A stretch of DNA of 64,000 bases. Source: Sipunculus nudus. Its lineage: Eukaryota; Annelida; Sipuncula; Golfingiida; Sipunculidae. The position numbers and the translations under genes were made by a program. Below are positions 23,675 to 35,200 of this stretch, piece after piece (the first letter of the stretch is position 1; every line of letters begins with the position of its first letter). The stretch is taken from the NCBI GenBank assembly GCA_026874595.1, contig CM049309.1, forward strand, positions 9,823,076-9,887,075. Reading direction: 5' to 3'. Under the pieces are notes generated by a model, which saw nothing but the letters and a program-made list of their open reading frames with translations, was not told where the DNA came from and searched no databases.

Positions 23675-24173
23675 TGTGGCCAGGCCACTTCTAACGATGT
23701 CAGTATTGGCCTAGACGATAGCGCCATCTGAGGGTAGTGTACAGTACTAGATCTAGGATGTTTGGGAGTTTCCGTGAGCGTTCGGTAGAAACGTAGTCAG
23801 AACGTAAAACATGGCGGAACGCTTAGCAGGGTTAGGAAGATTTGTGAGGGAAATCCCTTCCTAGTGCCAATAATGGTGGTGACAGCTGCTAGTTTCCCTG
23901 CCGATCAATGGCTGTGAGGCAAGACTGACAGTTCAGGCCATATTGTCAAGACTGACAAGAGCTTTAGCACCCACGGATTACGAGTGGGTGTTTTTTCTGT
24001 TATACCGGGTGCAACGTGAATTGCATATCTGGTGCCACAATCCTGGAATTGTGAGGTCATCTAAGGAGAGATTATTATTATTAGAGAGATTCAAATCAAG
24101 TGAACTTGTTATGAGCTCTTTGTCAGGAATCTGACACCCCAAACCCCAACCTGCACATCCCCGGCTGGTTACA
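23675..24173 (+). repeat. 5' LTR of the complete inner gypsy element
   Basis: 499 bases, TGTGGCCAGG to GGCTGGTTACA, preceded by target-site copy GTAG at 23671-23674. It pairs with the 3' LTR at 29730-30215. LTRs of one element are identical at insertion, so the ~10% divergence marks an old insertion, much older than the 10.3-kb duplication. Confidence 0.92.
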
Positions 24174-24177
24174 GAAC

Positions 24178-24192
24178 TGTCAGAAGTGGGAT
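24178..24192 (+). other. Primer-binding site, tRNA-Leu type, unit B
   Basis: Same 15-base complement of the tRNA-Leu 3' end as at 13855-13869, four bases after the 5' LTR, with AAC where the CCA complement TGG is expected. Confidence 0.7.
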
Positions 24193-25411
24193 GATGCCTG
24201 GAATCTGTGGTGATGCCTTTCACCTGTAATAATGTCTTTAATCAGAGATGATGCCTTTCACCTGTAATAATGTCTTTAATCCGTGATGCCTGAAATCTGT
24301 GGTGATGCCTGATGCCATCTGCCCTTAAGGTGTGAACATTTACAAGTCTGTGAGACTTGTTTTGCATTATACAGACTTGGTTTACATAACATGACTATTG
24401 TTTGCCATGGGAGTGCATGGTAAGTTACAAAGTTAAGCTGCTGGTACAGACACACTGTAGCTGTGAGACTGACTGGGGATAACCAGCACCAGACAGGACA
24501 TTTGATTTCTAGGCTGTTACAGACAAAACTAGAGTATAAGAGGCACCCATGCTGTGTGTGTAAGTTTGTGGTTTATCTGTTGAGTATATTGGCTTGCAAT
24601 TAATGATTATTTCTTTAATGTCTTATTGGCTTATAATGCACGCTTATATACGACCATTGTGTTTGATGACACTGCTGTGGTGCAGATCAGATGCAAACTA
24701 CCAGGTGATTTGTTTGGCACAGTGCTCTCTGATTGGTGCACCGAGATATGTATTTACCTAAACAGATTGAATTGTCATTCATTTAATATCACATTGGTGT
24801 ATTGTGGTTCCACTGGTATATGTTGTATACTCATTACTGATATCAGAGGTGTGGTATTTATATAAGTGACAGGTGCGTCTTATTAACTCACTGTAGTGTG
24901 GTACGGAACCATATGATGTATTACAGGTAGATACAAGGGGACTTGAATGGTTGATATATATGTGTAGTTATATGTAATACACCTGGTACAGACAGGTCTT
25001 CATTTTTGTATTTGCAAGTCAACAGAGGCCTTTGATTGGACAGGGCAATTGCAGGTTCATTGTTCATGTGTTACATTAGGTGTTGAACTATTTTAGGTGG
25101 AGAAGAGGTGTGTAATATTTATTTTCTGTAAGAGCCAGGACAGGTATAAGTCATTGCATAGTGTGCAACACCTGTAGGAGCCAACACTGTTTTGTGAATC
25201 ATTGGTTTAACTTTGTTGAGGCCACCGAACATGTGATGTGTAGAGTGTCAAGTCTCTAGGCGTCCAGTAAGTTTATGAAACATTACCAGGGGCCACAGTT
25301 TGTAGCCCAGAAACTGTAAAACAGGAGACATTTGGTAGCTGAACATCTTATTACCTGGTTAATGTATTGGTTTATGTAGAGAACTTCTGCATAATTGTGG
25401 GTTTTGTCATT
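24193..25411 (+). other. Leader region of the inner element, unit B
   Basis: Counterpart of 13870-15088, including the 32-base direct repeats at 24212 and 24250. No gene is recognised. Confidence 0.6.
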
Positions 25412-26278
25412 ATGACTGATTTAGAAAACTTGAAAAAGCAGGCTGAAGACCTGCAGCGTATGGTGCAGGTACAAGGGGAGAGTCCTTGTCATCAGAGTTT
25501 TACAAACCTCATCAGAGGCCGAGGCACTTTGACAGCACTACACCGGACCTTGATGATTGGCTTTCAGAGGTTGAGAGGGTGCTGCGTGGTCAAGGCTTGA
25601 CTTGTTGGATGTAGGTAGATTTCACCGAATCTCATCTTGAAGGTGCTGCGAGGGAGGAAGTGAGGTATGCCAGTGATGACAAGAAAAAGGAACCAGAAGC
25701 CATATTCTCCATACTTTGTGAGGCTTTCGGTGAGAAACTGTCTACTACGCAGCTAATGGATGCCTTTTATGCGCAAAGACAGCAAGAGAAGGAAACGCTT
25801 GGAGAGTTCAGTCATAGACTTCTGGGATTACTGGCTCGAGTGAGACGTTAAGACCAGGATGCATTTCCTGATGAAGACAAGGTGGTGCGTGAAAAGGTTA
25901 GAGATGGGCATTTAGGGAGAGAGTTAAAGAGATATATCAGGGAGAATCCAAATACCACCTTCCTTGACATAAGAGAGGAGGCAATTCGTTGGGCGGAGGG
26001 GACTACAGCACATGTGGTCAATGTCTGGAGTGACTGGACCAGTAGTGGTGCTGACCAAGAGCAGCAGCAGCAACAGATCAAGAAACAGGGGGAGATAATA
26101 AACACCCTCATGGGAAGCTTTCCACCAGCAGGCAACAGGGGTCAAGGAAGCCCATCACCTCAAGCCACTGGAGAGACTCGTCGGTGTTTTGGATGCAACC
26201 AGGTAGGACACTTGAGATGAAACTGCCCAAACCCCAAGCCTAAAGGGAACTTTGAAAATGGTCAGACGACCGACTAAG
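25412..26278 (+). pseudogene. gag of the inner gypsy element, broken, unit B
   Basis: Same start (MTDLENLKKQ), frameshift, internal stop and interrupted CCHC knuckle (CFGCNQVGHLR then TGA) as in unit A. I saw no unit-specific change, so all of the damage predates the duplication. Confidence 0.8.
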
Positions 26279-26340
26279 AGACGGTTGTTGCGTACCCTGT
26301 AGAACAGCACAAGACAATTGACAGGAGACCAGTCACCAAG

Positions 26341-26925
26341 GTGAAGTTCGCTGGGGTAGAGGTAGATTGCTTTGTGGATACCGGCTCTATGGTGACCACA
26401 ATTAGCGAGACTTTCTTCTCAGACTGGATCATCTTGGACCCAATAGAGTGGCTCACTCCAAGGGCAGCCAATGGTATACAGGTCCCATATGTAGGACTTG
26501 CCATTTTCGATTTGGAGGTGCATGGGACATTGATATGTGATGTAGAAGTACTGGTTGTGAAGGGCACTCCAATGACTATAGAAGCACGGAAAAGGTTACC
26601 GGGTATGTTAGGAACCAATGTGCTGATGCACATCAAAGACTCGGCTGGGTTCATAAAAGTGGAAGACAGGGTGGGAGATGGGTCATCAGCAGTCAGAGTA
26701 GCTGAAACACAAACGGTGTACATTCCATCCCTTAGTTTAAGCCCAGTTAAGGTGAGCGGACCAGTGGGTGGCTCTGTTTCCATATTAGAGCCCTTGAAGG
26801 ACATGACCCATCTGCCAAAGAATATGCAAGTGGTGCCCACAGTGTTTAGGGCAAGCCCCAAGTGTGTTAAATTGGTTAACCATGTGGCTTGGCGAATGGT
26901 CCCACAACATGGCAGCGACTTATGA
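26341..26925 (+). pseudogene. Aspartic protease region of the inner element, unit B
   Basis: Same frame as in unit A with the VDTGS active-site word near the N-terminus. One base just upstream (about 26325) differs from unit A, the only substitution I found between the two copies of this element. Confidence 0.8.
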
Positions 26926-27963
26926 GCACTGTTTTAAGAGAAGACTTCTATGATTTTCTCCTTGTGTATTTGAACGATATAATTGTGTACTCGCCGACTT
27001 GGGAGGAACACTTACCCAGGCCAGAGAACGTCTTCAGAAAGCTAAGGACACACGGGCTCAAGCTTTCCCTGCGGAAGTGTCACTTTTTTCAGACCAAGGT
27101 CAATTACTTGGGACATGTTGTTACATCCGAAGGGGTAAGCCCAGACCCAGACAAGAATAATTGCCTGGGGTGCTTGCATATCAAAGTTTGCAGGACACAC
27201 GGGCTCAAGCTTTCCCTGCGGAAGTGTCACTTTTTTCAGACCAAGGTCAATTACTTGGGACATGTTGTTACATCCGAAGTGGTAAGCCTGAAACTACAGA
27301 AAACCAAGAGGCAGAGCTTCCCCATAGGACAGCATTGGGACTCGAATTGTCAAGGAGCGTTTGAGGATAACAGGCAGGCCTTAACAACAGCCCCAGTTCT
27401 CAGTTTTGCAGACTTTACATTGCCGTTTGTGGTGGAGACCGATGCCTCATGTCAAGGCTTAGGGGCAATACTCAGTCAAGTTCAAGGTGGGAAGTGAAAA
27501 GTCATCGCCTATGCAAGCAGAGGGTTATGCCGAGGAGAAAGGAACATGGATAAGTACAGTTCCAAAAAGCTCGAGTTGTTGGCCCTGAAGTGGGCTGTCT
27601 CTGAAAAGTTCAGGGAGTACCTCCAAGAGAAGCCCTTTACAGTCATTCTGGACAACAATCCGTTGACCTATTTCCTGAAACAAACCAAGCTTTCAGCAGC
27701 TGAACAGTGCTGGGCCAACGAGTAAGCCTGATTCAACTTTGAGATCCTGTATCGCTCTGGTCGCAAGAATGTAGGGGTGGATGCGTTGTCCCGCCAGGAG
27801 ACCAACCCTTGGGACCGAGATGGTGAGGAGGAACCCGCTGAGGAGGATACACATACTCTCTATGCATTAGCAGCATGCTCAGATGACATCGACTTGCCCA
27901 CAGTTAGTTTTCCAAAGTCAACTGAGATCCTTTGGGAGGCTTCATGTACCACACGTTAGGACC
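26889..27963 (+). pseudogene. Reverse transcriptase-RNase H remnant of the inner element, unit B
   Basis: As in unit A: missing fingers domain, YLND instead of YLDD, the 147-base-period internal duplication (starts near 27045 and 27192), and RNase H words TDASCQG, ELLALKWA and DNNPLTYF with stops between them. The internal duplication is shared by both units, so it arose before the 10.3-kb event. Confidence 0.85.
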
Positions 27964-29350
27964 TTGAACTTCAGTTGAAGGTTTGGGAGTATGGTACTCG
28001 CAAGAAGCAACCTTTCCTAAGCGAAGCTTTGGAGGCTACTCCGCTGCCGCACTTGTCCAAAGAAGCCTTAGCAGACATACAAGGAAAGGACCCCATAATA
28101 GGACCATTCCTCAGGGATTGGCGGAACAAGTCCATACCACTATTGAGTGAGAGGCGCAGGAAACTGTGAGAACTCCAATTGATGTACTGACAATGGGATC
28201 GCTTCCAGGAGACAGAGGGAGTCTACAGACGTGTTAAAGATAAAAAAAACTGGGACCCTTAAATGAGCTTGTACTGCCTGCATGTTACATGACCAACTGT
28301 TTGGTGCCCTTCGTGTTGAAAGGATGGAACAAATGGTCTGAAAGAGATGTTATTGGCCCAGAATGAACAAGTTCATCACTGATGGTAGGCGTTGTGGCTG
28401 ATGCACTCTGTCCAAGTACATAAAGGTCATCACTGATGCATTCACAAAGTCTACTGTCGCAGTCCCAACGCGCGACCAGAAGGCCACAACAGTCGCCTGA
28501 GTGTTAAGCCCAGACTGGTTTTCAAGGTATGGTGCACCAGCACGCTTACACAGTGATAGAGGCTGTGATTTCTCGAGTCATGATGTCTGTGCCTTGTGTG
28601 AGACATACAGAGTGAAGAAGTCCAGTACAACTGCATTTGGCCCAATCCAATGGGCAATGTTAACGGTTTAACCGGACCCTACACGATTTATTGAGGTCCC
28701 TTGAGGCAAACAAGAAACGCCGATGGCCAGAGTACTTAACGGAGTTAGTGTTTGCTTATAATGTAATCCCCACTAGTCGACGGGATACAGCCCATTTTAC
28801 TTGTTTTGTCGGGATGCGACCTTCCCAGTTGATGTGCATCTCGATTGGATCAACCAGAACTGGATACTGGAGGGATACCCTGAGTGACGGCAAACCAACG
28901 CCGGATGCAAGAGGTGTACACTGCTGTACAGAGGAACCTTACAAAGGCAGCAGAGATGCGTAAGCAAAGACATGATGCGAAAGCAAAGACTTGATGTGAC
29001 TGCAGGTAAACAGCTGTTAGAGCTGGGAACATATGTCCGGATGTGGAATTGTGGACTTCAGGAATGGCATAAGATAGCCAGCCAATGCCTTCTGTCCTGA
29101 AATAAACAAGATCCTGTCCCAGTTAGAGGACAAGGATGTATATAAAATACAAAGAGGTGATGGCAAAGGAGCACCAAAATGGGTGAATTGAGAATAACTT
29201 TTAGTAGTTGACGCGAATCCAGGAGTAGCTGGGGTTGTAGAGCTGGAGGATCAACCGAATGAGACTCTTGTAGACCAGGATGAGGATGGTGAGATAGAGA
29301 ACAGTACATTGTACTTCAGCAAGATACACCATGGCAGGACCAGATCCAGG
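27964..29350 (+). pseudogene. Integrase of the inner element, full length but eroded
   Basis: This is the only copy with the 3' half. It follows the unit-A sequence to 28817, then continues with a [12 protein letters not shown]-like word and further broken sequence to about 29350. In gypsy integrases this region is the end of the catalytic core and the C-terminal domain. It contains numerous stops and shifts. From about 29350 to the LTR no coding frame is recognised. Confidence 0.7.
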
Positions 29351-29729
29351 TGAAGACGTTCGACCAAACAACACTCAACCGCAGCCGCGCAGATACCCTA
29401 AGCAGCCAAATGCTTGACAGCATACTAATTTACATCATGCGCCTTGGTCTGTGTCAGGAAATGAACTGGGAGCTCAAGAGAAACCATTGCCGAATCCATT
29501 GAATATTACTGTTCAAACCTGCATCATTGTTTAAGGATGAAATAGCTGATAGATTTTGTGCCTTATTGGGCGATACCCGAGTTTTGATAGCTGTATAACT
29601 GTTGTCCATGTTAGTTAGTTAAATTACTCTTCAATCTGTTCTTGGAAACTGAGACTGTACCGTAACTTTTGGTTCAGCTTAGGATAGGTACTATCCAGTA
29701 GGACGGGATTCAGTTAAAGCCTGGGTGGG

Positions 29730-30215
29730 TGTGGTCAGGCGCACTTTTAAGTATGTCAGTATTGGCCTAGACGATAGCACCACCTGAGGGTAGTGTACAG
29801 TACTAGATCTAGAGATGTTTCCGTAAGCATTCAGTAGAAACGTAGTCAGAACGTAAAACATGGCTGAACGCTTTGCAGGGTTAGGAACATTTGTAAGGGA
29901 AATTCCTTCCTATTGCCGATAACGGTGGTGACAGCTGCTAGTTTCCCTGCCAATCGACAGCTGTGAGAGACTGACAGCTCAGGCAGTGTTGTCAAGACCG
30001 ACAAGAGCTTTAGCACCCATGGATTACTAGTGGGTGTTTTTCTGTTATACAGGGTGCAATGTCATTTGCATGCCTGGTGCCACAATCCTGGAATTGTGAG
30101 GTCATCTAAGGACAGATTATTATTAAAGAGATTCCAATCAAGTGAACTTGTTGTGAGCTCTTTGTCAGGCATCTAACACCCCAAACCTCAACCTGTACAG
30201 CGCCGGCTGGTTACA
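29730..30215 (+). repeat. 3' LTR of the inner gypsy element
   Basis: 486 bases from TGTGGTCAGG to GGCTGGTTACA, followed by target-site copy GTAG (30216-30219). A purine-rich word (GGGTGGG) lies just before it and may be the remains of the polypurine tract. It is more diverged from the 5' LTR than the 5' LTRs are from each other. Confidence 0.9.
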
Positions 30216-30545
30216 GTAGAGTGGTGATCAAGGGACAGACTTTATGTTAACTCATATAAGTCCTAAGTGACGTATAAAAATTAGAAAACCTAAGACCTCA
30301 CCATTCAAAACAAAATTCAGTGGACTGGTTGAGAAGTTTAATGGCACTTTTAAAGTCAATGAACAGCTACCTGGGAAAAACCTCTGCCTTTGATGCTCTC
30401 TGCATACATGGAAGTACCTAACAGATCAGCTGGTTGGAGTAGGAGTATGAGAGATAAAATAAAGGAATGGACAACATTGGTACAGAAAAATCTAGCAGTG
30501 GCACAAAAACAACAAAAAATACTGGTACAGCAGTACCTGCCGTGA
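30216..30545 (+). pseudogene. Integrase C-terminal part of the outer gypsy-like element
   Basis: After the GTAG target copy the sequence reads as the continuation of the integrase interrupted at 23674. Recognisable words are SGLVEKFNGTFK near 30325 (the typical G-L-V-E-x-x-N-G motif of the third catalytic Glu) and TTLVQKNLAVAQKQQKILVQ near 30466. It carries several stops. The domain order on the two sides of the inner element is what a single interrupted integrase would give. Confidence 0.75.
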
Positions 30546-31775
30546 GCGAACCCGAGCATGAGCGGACACCTTCAATGTACGAACACTAAGCCATTGTCCG
30601 GACGCGTTTCCCATTAAAATTGACCTATCATGAGCGGACACCTGCTAAACGCGGACAGAGGACAGTAATATTTGGTTGAAAACCCTATCATGAGCGGACA
30701 CCCGAGTCAGAAATCCGGACGGACACCGACTCACGGAGATCGTTTTCAGTACATGACCAGATGACCGAGGGGTTTCCCATGCTGACCAACCTAACACGCT
30801 TCAATGCGTAATACCAGAGAGCTTCGTCCGATAAGCTCTCTGGTAATACGCCACTCGCAGTCAATGCCAACAGCCAATAAAATGACGTTGTTTGATCACA
30901 TGGGCCATCAACTGCTTGTAAACACGCGGTCCTGAGGGGTTTCCCCGAACTGACACGCTTCCCTTGTTCAATTTAACAATAACATCATTTCATAATACCC
31001 CTCTCTGAGTCAATGCTGACAACCAATAAAGTGAGACTTTTTGATCACATGAGCCATCAACTGCTTGTAACACGTGATACCATGGGACAGGCTCTAATTA
31101 TAAATACATGTTTCGGGGCTGATACTTGTTTTGACGGGGCCCTGAAACAAGCATCAGTGTAATGGAACAGCTGGTGCAAACTGGTTGATGCCGACTCCCG
31201 CGAAGAATACTTTTCCTTAAAAAATCACAACCATGACCCGGTTTAACATGAATATTTAGATAATTTATCATTTAACATATCCTGAAATGTGTTTAACACC
31301 CTATCTCCATGATTTATGTGCTTGGCTGGGACTGGGTTTGTTGGAGTTTTCGCATGACCGATCACGTGAAAACAGGGCACGGCAATTCATGCCTTTGATA
31401 ACATCAAAGCTTACATCCTGTTTTAATCACCACTAAATTGAAATTGTTTGTTAATCAAACACTGATCAAGGTAAGCACAAGGAGTAATAAACTGAGTAAC
31501 TCAATCAGTCAACGTACATGCTAATTAACAGTTGTCTTATAATGTAAATATGTTAATATCATGTTTTCTTCTGGAATAAATCAATTTTCTATATTTGAGG
31601 TTTTTTTATTTCAACTGTTGAACCAATATCAGTACAATAATCACCCCCCCCCCCCTCGCCCAACCTACATCCACGCCCATATGTCCCTCCCTCTCACGAA
31701 GGGACACCTGCAATGTAGGAACACTTTGGCGAAATCCCGAAGGTGTCCCCTCAAGACAGGTACTAGTGTATGACC
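30546..31775. repeat. Unclassified repeat with GGACACC words and hairpins
   Basis: The word ATCATGAGCGGACACC or close variants occurs near 30556, 30629 and 30684, and a related GGGACACCTGCAATGTAGG occurs at about 31703 opposite GGACACCTTCAATGTACG at 30565. Such 'gcggacacc' words are common at ends of pogo/Tigger-type DNA transposons. A hairpin with 18-base arms, one mismatch and an 8-base loop (CGTCCGAT) occupies 30807-30850. About 70 bases around 30858-30930 are repeated with changes at 31010-31080. A second hairpin lies at about 31110-31160. No protein is recognised. Confidence 0.45.
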
Positions 31776-32170
31776 AAAATGCAAAAGTGAGAATTTCCAG
31801 AAAGTGACATGGTGTTATTTTTGCTTCAACCAGAATCCAATTACCTCACCACTCAATGGCAGGGTGGTGAAGCAGCTAAGTCTGGTTGACTACGAAGTCT
31901 TAATGGGTGACAATGAAGAGTAGCAGATATCATGTAAATGAAGATTAAATTAGGTGACTGTGTAAAACAGTATTATATGGATGCACATTTTATATGGAAA
32001 ATGATAATAAGAACATGAGCAATAAAATGAAAGATTTTTTTAACAGCCACTCTGATAATGATTTGTATTAGCATGTTGGACTGGCTGAACTTAACAGGGT
32101 CATGATGATGCAGGGTACCAGTCAACAATTTGGTAGAATTGCATATTTTAAGATATTGGTTATTCCAGCA
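31776..32170. other. 3' flank of the caspase gene
   Basis: Sequence downstream of the caspase stop codon on the minus strand, presumably containing its 3' untranslated region. I see no other gene in it. Confidence 0.5.
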
Positions 32171-32278
32171 TCATGTAGACTTGTATCCTGGTAGGAAATA
32201 AATCCTCTTGCTGCAGCTGTCTGCTGATAATGTCACTTGTTTCACAGGTGCTTCCTTACTCATTATGTTTTGTCTCAC
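32171..32278 (-). CDS. Caspase exon 8: C-terminus
   Basis: Thirty-five codons and TGA, opening after TTTTTCAG. Begins VRQNIMSKEAPVKQ and ends KRIYFLPGYKST. The L-Y-x-F-P-G-type ending is characteristic of caspase-2 and related initiators. Confidence 0.88.
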   Translation of the reverse strand: MRQNIMSKEAPVKQVTLSADSCSKRIYFLPGYKST

Positions 32279-35200
32279 CTGAAAAAGACAAATTATTTAG
32301 TTTAACAAGGGTTACTTTTATAACCTAATTTCATCTTTGGGAAATAACAATATATCAAACATTTATTCAATACACATTCAAATCCTTGCTGTGTCAAAGT
32401 CAAAAGGATAAAATGTAAAAAATAGAACATAACCAAGGCTGGACAAAACTAATGCATTGTGTAATGATTTTGCCAGAGTTGGGGTAACACATAACTTTGC
32501 CTTCCTATTTGTATTGGAAAAAAATCTGGAAAAAAATCTAAATTTAAGTTTTCATCTCACATTAAAATCCTGTAGTCTCTCACTCACTAAGAGAAAAACT
32601 TTGTGATAATATACAAGGCTGAGTGAATAATCAACAAATTTAAATGAAAGCATCTGATTTTTCTTACCCTTCTCATCAGCTCAGCCAGGTCATCTTTATA
32701 AGCGTAGCTGCTGAACACGGTGGCAATTTCCCTGATAAACCAAGTACCCAGACTTATCATTCTCACAGAGAGATAATCTGAAATTACAGAGTCCATCATT
32801 AAAGGGGCCTATGCCTATATCTAACGTCTATTTACTTAAGGTATTCCCTTCAATCTTTTATAACAAGAGCACCGCAAATGTACATAATACGCCTGTCTAT
32901 GTCTTCTGACCTCATTAAATATGCGTAAAATTTGCTGAGGAATATAACTGAAGTGAGAAAGTCTATTTGTAAAAATGTATAACAAGTTTCATGAAAATCC
33001 ATAGGATTTTTGAAAAGTCAGCAAGGTGCCTCCAAAGTGTGGTTACCTCTGACCTCATTAAATATGCATGGATTTTGCTGAAAAATCAAAACTCAGGCGA
33101 GATATTTTATTGATTAACATTTCTGATGAGTTTGATCAAAATCTTTCATATTCTTCATACATTATCACAGCAACACCACAAAGTAGCCTAGTGACCTGTG
33201 ACCTTATTAAATATGGATGGATTTTGCTCATAATCGGACTGAGGCAAGATAATCTGTTGGTTAGAAGTTATGGTGAGTTTGGTGAAACCCATAAAAGTTA
33301 ACGTATGGACAGACGGATGGATAGATGTTGGGTATACCATTATGAAGGTAGTATAAAAATAGCCCAGAAAAAAAACCAAACCAGTGCACACAGGCTGTTA
33401 ATTTGGTTTATATCCATGTAATTTTAACATGTGATGGCCTGCCTAAATAATCAAAACACATTCAACAAGGACAACTGGTGGCAAGTTATTTGAACCAAAA
33501 TTTTGCAAAGGACATTTTGCAACTAGCGACTTTTAGCTTTAGCCCTTATGCAACCAACTACTTAACGTTATATGGATTGCCTGCTTGTCATCAATGCCAC
33601 ATGTACCATGTTTATTTACAGTGTGTAAATAAACAAGCTCATACCCTCATCACTGAGGATTTATAAGAACTTTTCTTCAATTCATTAATATGTACGCAGA
33701 GTACATCAGTTATTATATAAAATTTACAGGAAAAAGGTGAATAACTGGCTTTAATGTATTTATTAGCTCTCTCCAGCCATGGACTTTTTAACATTGGCAT
33801 ATTACCTGTTCATCATTTCACTCTCACAAAAGATGGTGCTCTATGTTTCGTTTTTGGATACGATTGCATAGTTTCTGACAGATGGCGCTGTGATAGATCT
33901 TTGTATAATAATGTCAAATTATTCAGGACTTGTTGGGAATTAAGGGAAATGCACCTCCTTGGAACACACTTGGCATTATTCCTGCTTAATAAAATACTGG
34001 CAAATCACAAATGATTCTAATACAAGGCCTACAGGTCTAATGCAAACCTGTGCATAAGATATACACCAGGTATAATGCTTCAATGCTTGACCGTTACATT
34101 CAAGTACATGTCTGACATGTATATGTACAATTCAAGCACTGAACATTTTGAACCTGAGTGCACGCACCAAATGCACAAAAGTCACTGCTGAAATATGTCA
34201 TGGGTGTGTACAACACAAAAATGATTGTAAGTGGCACCACGAGTCTTGCCTACGAGAAAACCATCAAAGATGTATGGACATGAAAAATTTCAGGCAGATA
34301 CATCAAACCACTGTTAGGCTATGTGCACAGATGCATGAAACAACTAGAAAATGAGTAGTTGGCAGGTGACAATGTGTTTCTGGCGAAGTCAGTGCACTAA
34401 AACTCTGAGAAAAGGGCATTAATTTATTCAAAGAAAACACCAGCAGCCACCTGTCTGGTTTATGAAAAAACTCTCCAAGATGGATTGACATGCCAAATTT
34501 CAGACCAATATTTTGAACCACTCCTGAGATATGAGCAACAATTTTCACCCAAAGCAAATGTACAGATGGACACCACAGGAAAACAATTACAGATGGCACC
34601 ACTGATTACAAGATAGAGGAGTCCAAGATCTATTGATATGTACAATTTCAGGCCAATACGGAACACTGTTCCTAATGAAAGAGCATTAATTTATTTTACA
34701 ATTCATTCTATTTGACGGCGGACGGATGCTGTGCCATCGCATAAGCCTACAGGTTCACTAAAAATGGAAAGTAAGTGGCGCCACCTGTCTGGTTTATGTG
34801 CCAACTTTCCATGTTGAATGAACATGCAAAATTTCAGACCAATACCTTGACCCACTCCTGAAATACGGGCAATTTTCACCCAAAGCACATGTACATATGG
34901 ACTCAAGGGGAAAACGTTTGCAGATGGTGCAACCAGTCTTGAGTACTTGATGGAGGAGTCCAAGATCTATGGATATGCATAACTTCAGGCCAATACTGCA
35001 AATCACTCCTGAGAAGAGGGCATTAATTTTTTCTATGAAAACTGGAAGGTAGGTGGGGCCACCTGTCTGATTTACATGACAACTTTCAAACTTGGATGAA
35101 CATGCCAAATTTCTGACAAATACCTTGACCCACTCCTGAGATATGAGCAGTTTTCACCAAAAGCAAATGTACGAATGGATGCCATGAGAAAACTAGATAT

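Larger units (their letters stand above)
18492..28817. repeat. Tandem segmental duplication, unit B
   Basis: The second unit, 10,326 bases counting the shared TGC. The offset from unit A is 10,270 at the start, 10,320 after a ~51-base extra stretch near 19487-19540, and 10,323 after small changes near 21544 and in the G run at 22741. At 28817 unit B continues into the remaining integrase and 3' LTR of the gypsy element, which unit A lacks. The original locus therefore had the arrangement seen in unit B and the duplication endpoint fell inside the element. Confidence 0.95.
23675..30215 (+). mobile_element. Complete but inactive Ty3/gypsy retrotransposon (inner element)
   Basis: The 6541-base element has the order LTR, tRNA-Leu-type primer site, gag, protease, reverse transcriptase, RNase H, integrase, LTR, with integrase after RNase H as in Ty3/gypsy (Metaviridae-type) elements. 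Target duplication GTAG flanks it (23671-23674 and 30216-30219). All coding regions carry stops or frameshifts, half of the reverse transcriptase is deleted, and its active site is mutated. It inserted in the integrase of an older gypsy-like element. No envelope-like frame is seen after the integrase. Confidence 0.9.
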
